Assembly: GCA_002171495.2 (NCBI GenBank) | Contig: NHEU02000019.1 | Location: forward strand, 8,720-15,589 | DNA length: 6,870 nt | Reading direction: 5' to 3' | DNA from: Alphaproteobacteria bacterium TMED93 | GTDB lineage: Bacteria > Pseudomonadota > Alphaproteobacteria > TMED109 | In this document: in pieces, positions 1 to 4,839 of the stretch | How the letters are laid out: each line of letters starts with the position of its first letter | Position numbering within the stretch: position 1 is the first letter of the stretch | Position numbers and translations under genes: made by a program | Notes under the pieces: generated by a model | Databases searched by the model: none | What the model saw: the letters and a program-made list of their open reading frames with translations, nothing else | Told to the model about the DNA's origin: nothing

Positions 1-561
1 GCAATGCCATCTAACTCTATTGATCCAATAGTTTGCGGATCAGCTTTAGTACAAAACCTTCAACACATAGTGTCTAGAAACTCTAACCCTAAAGAAACTT
101 TAGTAATAACTATAGCCTCTTTTCACTCTGGAAAAGCAAATAATGTAATTCCAAAGAATGCTACTTTAAATGGAACAATAAGATACTATGACGATGACAT
201 TGGAAAGATGGTTAAAAAAAGATTTTTCGAGGTAGTTAATAGCACTTGCAAAGCATATGGAGCAAGGCCTATTATAAAATTTAATAAAGGCTATCCTGCT
301 ACAGTTAATCATAAAAAGCAAAGTGAGTTTGCCTACAATATAGCAAAAAAAGTTAATGGAAAAAACTCAACTAATGTTCAAAGTCCCATGATGGGGTCAG
401 AAGATTTTTCTTACTTCCTCCGAGAAGTTCCTGGTGCTTTCGCATGGATAGGAAATGGACAGTCTGCTTCACTGCATAACCCTAAATATGATTTTAATGA
501 TAATATTCTAAGTATTGGTGCAAGCTTTTTAGCCACATTGGCAGAGGATTATTTAAAATAA
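1..561 (+). CDS. M20D-family metallo-amidohydrolase (hippurate/N-acyl-amino-acid hydrolase-like), C-terminal part
   Basis: The gene is cut by the left edge: the frame is open from base 1 and reads A-M-P-x-N-x-I-D-P, which matches the internal H-A-A-M-P motif of M20D peptidases, so the Met codon at base 4 is not the start. The 186 visible residues cover the end of the dimerisation (lid) domain, with a G-x-A-N-N-V-I-P...L-N-G-T-I-R signature around residues 43-60. The returning part of the catalytic domain follows, with M-G-S-E-D-F near residue 130 and S-L-H-N-P near 156, whose His is a typical metal ligand. Family members hydrolyse amide bonds of N-acylated amino acids in the cytoplasm using a dinuclear metal centre (hippurate, indole-acetyl amino acids, aminoacyl peptides). 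Substrate cannot be fixed from this fragment. ArgE/DapE-type M20A enzymes are less likely because of the lid-domain signature. Confidence 0.88.
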   Translation, partial: AMPSNSIDPIVCGSALVQNLQHIVSRNSNPKETLVITIASFHSGKANNVIPKNATLNGTIRYYDDDIGKMVKKRFFEVVNSTCKAYGARPIIKFNKGYPATVNHKKQSEFAYNIAKKVNGKNSTNVQSPMMGSEDFSYFLREVPGAFAWIGNGQSASLHNPKYDFNDNILSIGASFLATLAEDYLK

Positions 562-603
562 TAACTCAATTGAAATTTATTTCTTTTTTAGTAATGAGTT
601 ATT
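560..603 (+). terminator. Possible weak stem-loop after the amidohydrolase gene
   Basis: A perfect 9-base inverted repeat, AATAACTCA (560-568) and TGAGTTATT (595-603), overlaps the stop codon of the amidohydrolase. The loop is 26 bases and T-rich. There is no proper T-tract after the second arm and the stem is AT-rich, so this is at best a weak terminator or an mRNA 3' end stabiliser. Confidence 0.3.
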
Positions 604-835
604 TATAAATGTTAACACCCGCAAACTGTAAGTCTGTAAAAAAGATACTTATAGTAACAACAATTAGTAATAATTAAGTAAAAAGAATTTTCCTAATGGA
701 TGGAAAACAATAAAATCAAATTTAAGTGTATTATCAGATCCCTCTAAATAAATAATAAACTAAATATTGGTTTTTATTGATTACATTAATAACTTTATAA
801 GTATATTGAAAGGTATTTTTTTTGAAAAAAAACTC
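604..835. other. Gene-free AT-rich stretch before tRNA-Phe
   Basis: No convincing gene is present on either strand. The longest plus-strand ATG reading I checked is about 22 codons (from 608) without a ribosome binding site. No tRNA-like cloverleaf, repeat array or strong hairpin was seen. Together with the flanking elements, the gene-free gap from 562 to 872 is about 310 bases. Confidence 0.6.
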
Positions 836-863
836 TAGACATCACAGCTTATATCTTTATTAT
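836..863 (+). promoter_or_regulatory. Putative sigma70-type promoter of tRNA-Phe
   Basis: A TAGACA box (836-841, 5 of 6 to consensus) is followed after 16 bases by TATTAT (858-863, 5 of 6). Initiation would fall near 870, just before the mature tRNA at 873, as is usual for a single tRNA gene. The AT-rich background makes chance matches common. Confidence 0.4.
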
Positions 864-872
864 TTTTTAAGT

Positions 873-948
873 GCCTAGGTAGCTCAGTTGGTAGAGCATG
901 CGACTGAAAATCGCAGTGTCGGTGGTTCAATCCCACCCCTGGGCACCA
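873..948 (+). tRNA. tRNA-Phe (anticodon GAA)
   Basis: A complete 76-base cloverleaf can be folded by eye. The acceptor stem is GCCTAGG with CCTGGGC (one T-G wobble), the D-stem is GCTC/GAGC, and the anticodon stem is TGCGA/TCGCA with loop CTGAAAA. The variable loop is GTGTC and the T-stem is GGTGG/CCACC with loop TTCAATC. The anticodon GAA lies at 906-908 and decodes UUU/UUC (Phe). The discriminator base is A (945) and the 3' CCA is encoded (946-948). It stands alone with no other tRNA or rRNA in view. Confidence 0.97.
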
Positions 949-971
949 CCATTATTTCAAACACAATATTA

Positions 972-1013
972 GTCTAGAAATCAATTCACAGATTTATTTT
1001 AAAAAATTTAGAC
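972..1013 (+). terminator. Possible weak nested hairpin downstream of tRNA-Phe
   Basis: The short arms AAATC (978-982) and GATTT (991-995) can pair across an 8-base loop and are followed by ATTTT. They are enclosed by a second pair of arms, GTCTA (972-976) and TAGAC (1009-1013). The stem is short and AT-rich, so a transcription end here is only a possibility. Confidence 0.22.
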
Positions 1014-1062
1014 GATTCATTCAAGGCCACTCTTTTTCTAGATAGCTTTTACGAACAGATAA

Positions 1063-1091
1063 TTGATAGGACTAATTAATTAAGTTATAGT
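1063..1091 (+). promoter_or_regulatory. Putative sigma70-type promoter of the lipoprotein/MotA-like cluster
   Basis: TTGATA (1063-1068) and TATAGT (1086-1091) each match the consensus at 5 of 6 positions and are separated by exactly 17 bases. Initiation is expected near 1098, leaving a leader of about 14 bases before the lipoprotein start at 1112. This is one of the better promoter matches in the window. Confidence 0.5.
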
Positions 1092-1111
1092 TTATTAAAT
1101 AAAGTATTATA

Positions 1112-1285
1112 ATGAAATTAAAAAATTTAATAAAAATTATATCAGTGTTTAGTTTATTTTTAATTAGCTGTAGTGATGAAAGTCAAAATAAAAGTAATTA
1201 TAAAAAAAAGACCGATATACCTTTAACAGGACAATCAATAGATAAAAAAGTTAATCCTAGCAAAAAAGTAAGCGACTTTTATTAA
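1112..1285 (+). CDS. Small putative lipoprotein, unknown function (57 aa)
   Basis: The 57-residue product starts M-K-L-K-N-L-I-K, continues with a hydrophobic stretch and reaches the lipobox L-I-S-C at residues 17-20. This is a textbook type II signal peptide with Cys20 as the lipidated residue. The mature part (about 38 residues) is polar, Lys/Ser/Asn-rich and without recognisable domain; Ser21-Asp22 follow the Cys. In Gram-negatives Asp at position +2 favours inner-membrane retention, but here Asp is at +3... so sorting is unclear. No clear Shine-Dalgarno precedes the ATG, but a good promoter lies just upstream with a leader of about 14 bases. It is followed 63 bases later by the MotA-like membrane protein gene on the same strand, probably co-transcribed. 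I do not recognise the family, and its job is unknown. Confidence 0.62.
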   Translation: MKLKNLIKIISVFSLFLISCSDESQNKSNYKKKTDIPLTGQSIDKKVNPSKKVSDFY

Positions 1286-1287
1286 TT

Positions 1288-1362
1288 ATGAAATATTCAC
1301 CCATCTTGCTATTCCTTTTTTCTACCCATTACTTTTTAGGTGAAACTTATGAAATCACTTAA
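1288..1362 (+). CDS. Possible 24-aa hydrophobic leader or membrane peptide
   Basis: An ATG two bases after the lipoprotein stop opens a 24-codon frame ending at TAA 1360-1362, 14 bases inside the following MotA-like gene. The peptide has a hydrophobic core at about residues 5-18 (P-I-L-L-F-L-F-S) and an acidic tail. The geometry (stop, TT, start, then overlap with the next start) would allow translational coupling from the lipoprotein to the MotA-like gene. No Shine-Dalgarno is seen and the length is too short to exclude chance, so this is tentative. Confidence 0.25.
   Translation: MKYSPILLFLFSTHYFLGETYEIT
1338..1343 (+). promoter_or_regulatory. Ribosome binding site deciding the MotA-like start
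   Basis: AGGTGA lies 5 bases before the ATG at 1349. The GTG at 1340, which would also open the frame, sits inside this Shine-Dalgarno, so the ATG at 1349 is preferred. Confidence 0.7.
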
Positions 1363-1702
1363 ATTCCTAGGATTGTTAATTTGTTTATTTTTAATTTTAG
1401 GTGCAATATTTGAAATAGGAATTTCTTTATACATAGATTTATACAGTTTAATAATAGTTATAGGTGGTGCTATTGGATATTCTTTTATAAAAAATAATAA
1501 GAAAGAATATATAAATAACATCGGAAAAGGAGCTGTCTTTTTTGGTTGGTTAGGTTTATTAATAGGTTTGATAGCTTTAACTGGAGGAAAATATAATAAT
1601 TGGGGTGATATAGATAAGATGGGCAAAGCACTTGCTGTGTTATTGCTTCCGGTATTTTATGGCTATATAATAAAACTAACGACGATGTCTTTTTCTGAAT
1701 AA
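1349..1702 (+). CDS. Miniature MotA/PomA-like membrane protein (117 aa)
   Basis: The product has about four membrane segments (roughly residues 6-24, 31-48, 60-78 and 93-110). The first half, with L-Y-I-D-x-x-S-L-I-I-V-I-G-G-A-I-G near 27-43, resembles the TM1-TM2 hairpin of MotA/PomA flagellar stators. The second half, with G-x-L-I-G-L-I-A-L at 69-77 and G-K-A-L-A-V-L-L-L near 92-100, resembles stator TM3-TM4. MotA-family proteins are about 250-295 residues and carry a large cytoplasmic loop between TM2 and TM3 that contacts the flagellar switch; here about 12 residues replace it. The Thr of the family G-T-L-x-G motif in TM3, important for ion passage in PomA, is Leu70. A torque-generating stator role is therefore unlikely. 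It probably follows the small lipoprotein in one transcript. Family resemblance is by eye; function is unknown. Confidence 0.8.
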   Translation: MKSLKFLGLLICLFLILGAIFEIGISLYIDLYSLIIVIGGAIGYSFIKNNKKEYINNIGKGAVFFGWLGLLIGLIALTGGKYNNWGDIDKMGKALAVLLLPVFYGYIIKLTTMSFSE

Positions 1703-1719
1703 ATAGAGAAAACATAAAT

Positions 1720-1801
1720 ATGATAAAAAAAATTATACTAATGCTGGTGTTGGAAAGTCTATAATTTTAAACGGGACAGGTCCATATAAAAAATTAGCAT
1801 G
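1720..1801 (+). pseudogene. Possible remnant of a small ORF between convergent genes
   Basis: After the MotA-like stop, an ATG at 1720 opens a 14-codon frame of signal-peptide character (M-I-K-K-I-I-L-M-L-V-L) that stops at 1762-1764. Another frame running through the same bases stays open to a TGA at 1799-1801. This could be a small exported protein broken by a frameshift, possibly in the 8-base A-run near 1725-1732, or simply non-coding sequence. No homologue is recognised. The rest of the gap to the convergent transporter gene shows no strong terminator. Confidence 0.2.
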
Positions 1802-1813
1802 AACTTTTTACTA

Positions 1814-3259
1814 CTAGATTTTATTATTAAATTTAGTTTTCCAAAACAAAATAGGTAAAAAAGTTGCTACAATGAAAGAAATAAATAGAAGTGATTGATG
1901 AACATAAGGAGGAAAGCATTCAATTGGTATAAGCACTCCTACTAAAATTGATTTCGTAAAATCTGGTGCAGGAAAAAAAAGCATCCCTGAAAACAAACCT
2001 GCTAATATTGCAACAAAGATACGCCTCTCTTCAAGGTTATCTTTATAAAAACCATAAAAAACAGTTAATACTGCAGCACAACAAAAAAGATCAGCTAGAA
2101 GAAATAAATATAAAACACTTAAACCTTTAGATGCAACTACAAATACTATTAAAGATATAAAAATCAAAACTATTTTTGATAAAAATAAACTGTCTGTTTT
2201 AAAATCTATAACATGTTTGCCATCTACCACTATTAGACTTGAAATTGCATTAATCAAAGTGTCTATGCTACTAACAGTAAGAGAAACCGCCAAAAATACT
2301 ATTACTAAAGATATAACTACTTTTTGCTCAATTAATAATAAAGAAAAAAAAGCTAAATCTGGTACTACATCTGCATTATATGATATTGCTACTAGTCCTG
2401 AGAAGCCCATCATAAAAACTATAGGAACTATTATAAAAAAAGAAATAATAAGACTCTTTTCTAAAACTTTGTTGTTTTTAGCTGCATAAACTCTTTGCCA
2501 ATTGCCTTGATGAAATAAATTTGTAGCTGCGACTGCAATAAAAAAAGTTAAACCAGCAGTAAAATTAGTATAATAAGTAAAACTCATTAAATTAGGGCTT
2601 TTATCGCTAATAAAGTTAAAATTAAAAATTGAAGAGTTAAAATAAACTAAGAATGAAAAACTAATTAGTAATAATATTATTAACATCAAAAACTGTATGC
2701 TATCAGTTAATATTGAGGCTCTTAATCCTCCGTACAAAGTATATGTAAGCGAACTAGAAATTACAATAATAGAGGTTATCCATAAAGCTGTACCAGATAA
2801 ATAATTTACAAGCATTGCAACAGCTGTTACTTCAGCTATTAAAAAAATTATCATGTAAAATATAGATAATACTAATATAAGTTTAAATAATCTTTTTCCA
2901 TATTTTAGTCTGACTACCTCAATTAAGGTTTTACCTTCAGGGTATTGATACCTTAACTTTTTTCCTAATTTTATAAGTATAAATAGTGGAAATGCTGTTC
3001 CTATTGCATAACCTATGACAGCACCAATCCCGCCCCAGGTAGCTGCAGAGGCTGGTCCAAAAAGTATCCATGTTCCTAAAGCTGATGCTACTAAACTAAA
3101 TGTTAATGGATAAAGGCTCATCGACCTATTTGCTACTAAATAATTCGTTAATCCTTTAAACTTTCTTGAGTAAAAAATACCAATTATAACAAATAGAAAA
3201 CTTACAAAAAAAAGAACACCTACAGAAGAGGTATGATTTAAAATATTAGTAGAACTCAT
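1814..3259 (-). CDS. thiV: SSS-family sodium symporter under TPP riboswitch control, probable HMP/thiamin-precursor transporter ThiV
   Basis: This 481-residue inner-membrane protein has about 13 hydrophobic segments and clear SSS (sodium:solute symporter) signatures. These are S-L-V-A-S-A-L-G-T-W...G-P-A-S-A near 55-72, G-G-L-R-A-S-x-x-T-D-S-I-Q at 177-189, N-W-Q-R-V-Y-A-A-K-N near 253-262, and the sodium-site region S-L-T-V-S-S-I-D-T near 326-334. The family imports sugars, amino acids, urea or vitamins with Na+. Here a TPP riboswitch ends directly before the start codon, which points to a thiamin-related substrate. SSS transporters with this regulation are known as ThiV, linked to the pyrimidine precursor HMP in SAR11. 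The frame stays open upstream to an ATG at 3320-3322, but that part lies inside the aptamer; ATG 3257-3259 has the proper Shine-Dalgarno. No other thiamin gene is in the window. Family is secure; substrate is inferred. Confidence 0.88.
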   Translation of the reverse strand: MSSTNILNHTSSVGVLFFVSFLFVIIGIFYSRKFKGLTNYLVANRSMSLYPLTFSLVASALGTWILFGPASAATWGGIGAVIGYAIGTAFPLFILIKLGKKLRYQYPEGKTLIEVVRLKYGKRLFKLILVLSIFYMIIFLIAEVTAVAMLVNYLSGTALWITSIIVISSSLTYTLYGGLRASILTDSIQFLMLIILLLISFSFLVYFNSSIFNFNFISDKSPNLMSFTYYTNFTAGLTFFIAVAATNLFHQGNWQRVYAAKNNKVLEKSLIISFFIIVPIVFMMGFSGLVAISYNADVVPDLAFFSLLLIEQKVVISLVIVFLAVSLTVSSIDTLINAISSLIVVDGKHVIDFKTDSLFLSKIVLIFISLIVFVVASKGLSVLYLFLLADLFCCAAVLTVFYGFYKDNLEERRIFVAILAGLFSGMLFFPAPDFTKSILVGVLIPIECFPPYVHQSLLFISFIVATFLPILFWKTKFNNKI

Positions 3260-3328
3260 GTTATCCCTTTCTGAATTACCGGACAGGTTCAATGGGTATA
3301 ATCTCAGCTTAAAGCACCCCAAGAAAAC
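3260..3328 (-). promoter_or_regulatory. TPP riboswitch (THI box) in the thiV leader
   Basis: Read on the minus strand, the leader shows the conserved TPP-aptamer blocks in order: GGGGTGC (3320-3314), GCTGAGA (3308-3302, pyrimidine-sensing CUGAGA), TACCC (3298-3294), GAACCTG (3290-3284), CCGGTAATT (3282-3274, pyrophosphate-sensing side) and AAAGGGA (3270-3264). A weak P1 can be drawn between GTTTTC (3328-3323) and GATAAC (3265-3260) with one mismatch. P3 is minimal, since only TTTAA separates the P2 strand from GCTGAGA. The terminal AAAGGGA is also the Shine-Dalgarno, 5 bases before the ATG. There is no room for a separate expression platform or terminator, so TPP binding most likely blocks ribosome access directly. 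This is a very compact form of the class. Confidence 0.94.
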
Positions 3329-3345
3329 TAAAATAAAAAAATAAA

Positions 3346-3351
3346 ATTATA
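3346..3351 (-). promoter_or_regulatory. Putative -10 box of thiV
   Basis: A perfect TATAAT on the minus strand would place initiation near 3339, about 10 bases before the first base of the riboswitch aptamer. No good -35 hexamer is seen at the expected distance, so the promoter is only partly supported. Confidence 0.42.
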
Positions 3352-3385
3352 CTACAATTTTAATATTTAGACTCTACTAGATTTA

Positions 3386-3673
3386 TCACTTAATGTGTAG
3401 CTTTTTACAACTTGCATAATAATTAGTACCTTTATTTCTAAAAAAAAGAATCTTATTTTTTTCATTATCATAGAGGAATCTTGGCTTTCTTTGTTTAGTG
3501 CTTTTTCTTCTTATATCTTTCGCCAAATAATAATCATGAGTAGATATTATACTCTCATCGCATGATTTGTAAGAAGTATGGGTTGATAATATTTCTAGAT
3601 ATGGAATATTATAGATATCTTGGTTATGACTGTTTAAAAAGCCAGTAAGAATTAGGATATATAAGTCTTTCAT
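3386..3673 (-). CDS. Hypothetical protein (95 aa)
   Basis: I do not recognise this protein. The first 12-13 residues after M-K-D are hydrophobic (L-Y-I-L-I-L-T-G-F-L), which could be a short signal peptide, although it lacks a clear cleavage site. The rest is polar, Tyr-, Lys- and Ser-rich, with a basic stretch (R-R-K-S-T-K-Q-R-K-P-R) around residues 54-65 and two cysteines (38 and 89) that could form a disulfide if it is exported. No Shine-Dalgarno is visible before the ATG at 3673-3671. It is transcribed away from pqqA and ends 57 bases before the thiV riboswitch. No overlapping gene on the other strand explains it as a shadow frame, but in such AT-rich DNA a chance ORF is possible. Confidence 0.42.
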   Translation of the reverse strand: MKDLYILILTGFLNSHNQDIYNIPYLEILSTHTSYKSCDESIISTHDYYLAKDIRRKSTKQRKPRFLYDNEKNKILFFRNKGTNYYASCKKLHIK

Positions 3674-3709
3674 TAAAATACAGTATGTTATTATAAGTTT
3701 TTATAATAA

Positions 3710-3738
3710 TTGATATAGATATAAAATAACAATAAATT
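3710..3738 (+). promoter_or_regulatory. Tentative promoter of the pqq operon
   Basis: TTGATA (3710-3715) is followed after 17 bases by TAAATT (3733-3738, 4 of 6). The region 3674-3779 is almost pure A/T, so several alternatives exist. The promoter must lie somewhere here because the gene upstream is on the opposite strand. Confidence 0.25.
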
Positions 3739-3779
3739 TAATATATTAATATTATTGTTAATTTAATAGGGAGACAATT

Positions 3780-3854
3780 ATGTGGAAAACACCTGAAATT
3801 CGCGAAGTTGCTGTTGGTTTAGAAATCAATTGTTACGCATGCGCAGAGCTTTAA
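3780..3854 (+). CDS. pqqA: PQQ precursor peptide PqqA (24 aa)
   Basis: This 24-residue peptide starts M-W-K-T-P-E-I and carries the invariant E-x-x-x-Y pair as Glu15 and Tyr19 (E-I-N-C-Y). These two residues are crosslinked by PqqE and become the carbon skeleton of the redox cofactor pyrroloquinoline quinone. The length fits the family (about 22-30 residues). A strong Shine-Dalgarno, AGGGAG (3768-3773), sits 6 bases before the ATG, stronger than at the following genes, which fits the need for excess substrate peptide. pqqB starts 55 bases downstream. Two cysteines flank the reactive Tyr (Cys18 and Cys21, C-Y-A-C); classic gamma-proteobacterial PqqA has none. The gene is identified by motif and by the complete operon behind it. 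Confidence 0.96.
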   Translation: MWKTPEIREVAVGLEINCYACAEL

Positions 3855-3909
3855 GTTCTGAATAATACATTGCCATGTTAGTTGCTCTTTTAGATTTTAA
3901 ATAAATATA

Positions 3910-4839
3910 ATGTTTATTAAAGTTCTAGGAGCGGCAGCTGGCGGTGGGTATCCTCAATGGAACTGCAACCATCCAAATAGTAGATTAGCTAGAAGTAAAA
4001 CTAGTAAAGCATTACCTAGAACTCAGTCTTCCATTGCTATTAGTTTAGATAAGTATAAATGGTACATTTTAAATGCATCACCAGATTTGAGGCAGCAACT
4101 TTGGGACAATCCAGAATTAATGCCTTCACCTGAAGATCCTCTAAGATACAGTCCTATCATGGGAGTAATTTTAACAAATGCCGACGTTGACCATACTGCG
4201 GGGTTAATAAATTTAAGAGAATCACAAAAATTTAATTTATATGCTACCAAAAGAGTGTTAGACGTTATTGGAAAAAATAGTATTTTTAATGTATTAAATC
4301 CAAAATTTGTAAAAAGAATGCCAATAGAATTAGATAATGTATTTAATCTTCATGATACAGAAGATACTTTTAGTGGTATTTCAATTAAACCTTTCGCTGT
4401 TCCTGGAAAAGTTGCACTTTGGTTAGAGGATGAAAGTAAAGGAAAAAACTTTGGGTCTGTTGAAGAAGATACTATTGCATTAGAAATAAATTCTGCTACT
4501 AAAAAATTTTTTTACATACCTGCTTGTGCAAGTATACCAGATTGGTTGTTAACTAAATTAGATAACAGCGAACTAGTTTTTTTTGATGGAACATTATGGC
4601 AGGATGATGAAATGATAAAACAAAACGTAGGAATAAAAACGGGAAAAAGAATGGGTCATATAAGTATGTCAGGAGAGGAAGGATCAATAAATATTTTAAA
4701 TAAGATAAATATCAAAAGAAGAATTTTTATTCATATTAACACTACAAACCCATCTTTATTAGAAGACTCAAAAGAAAGAGAAATAGCAAATAAAAATGGT
4801 TGGGAAATTTCCTACGATACTATGGAGATAAGCTTATGA
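3910..4839 (+). CDS. pqqB: PqqB, metallo-beta-lactamase-fold PQQ biosynthesis protein (309 aa)
   Basis: Full length for the family (about 300 residues). The N-terminus V-L-G-A-A-A-G-G-G-Y-P-Q-W-N-C-N is diagnostic. The metal-site loop reads T-N-A-D-V-D-H-T-A-G-L at 89-99 (Asp94, His95), followed by F-D-G-T-L-W at 225-230, R-M-G-H near 247-250 and H-I-N-T-T-N-P at 275-281. PqqB is a cytoplasmic enzyme reported to hydroxylate the tyrosine part of the crosslinked intermediate; earlier work proposed a carrier role. Many PqqB proteins have C-x-C-x-x-C after the W-N motif, binding a structural metal. Here it is Cys19-Asn-His21-Pro-Asn-Ser24, with only the first Cys kept. No Shine-Dalgarno is evident before the ATG, and its last codons overlap the pqqC start by ATGA. 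Confidence 0.97.
   Translation: MFIKVLGAAAGGGYPQWNCNHPNSRLARSKTSKALPRTQSSIAISLDKYKWYILNASPDLRQQLWDNPELMPSPEDPLRYSPIMGVILTNADVDHTAGLINLRESQKFNLYATKRVLDVIGKNSIFNVLNPKFVKRMPIELDNVFNLHDTEDTFSGISIKPFAVPGKVALWLEDESKGKNFGSVEEDTIALEINSATKKFFYIPACASIPDWLLTKLDNSELVFFDGTLWQDDEMIKQNVGIKTGKRMGHISMSGEEGSINILNKINIKRRIFIHINTTNPSLLEDSKEREIANKNGWEISYDTMEISL

Noticed and set aside
1..561. Amidohydrolase as a thiamin-salvage enzyme (YlmB-like) linked to thiV
   Set aside because: The visible motifs fit M20D amidohydrolases rather than the ArgE/DapE-type YlmB. The gene lies on the other strand, over 1.2 kb away, with a tRNA and other genes between and no riboswitch of its own.
608..676. 22-codon ORF with a stretch resembling a tRNA-Tyr anticodon loop (CTGTAAG)
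   Set aside because: The flanking bases do not form an anticodon stem, no D- or T-arm is present, and the ORF has no ribosome binding site.
1336..1626. Minus-strand 96-codon ORF opposite the MotA-like gene
   Set aside because: It is the antisense of a clearly coding membrane protein; its sequence shows no recognisable motif and no ribosome binding site was found.
1485..1715. Minus-strand 76-codon ORF opposite the MotA-like gene
   Set aside because: Shadow frame of the plus-strand gene, with no supporting signal.
1768..1785. GGACAGGTCC imperfect palindrome between the convergent genes
   Set aside because: The 4-bp arms with a 2-base loop cannot form a stable hairpin and no T-tract follows, so it is not a credible terminator.
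2217..2489. Plus-strand 90-codon ORF inside the transporter gene
   Set aside because: It lies antisense within the SSS gene, whose family motifs run straight through this region.
4023..4250. Minus-strand 75-codon ORF opposite pqqB
   Set aside because: It is antisense to the conserved metal-binding part of PqqB and is a shadow frame.
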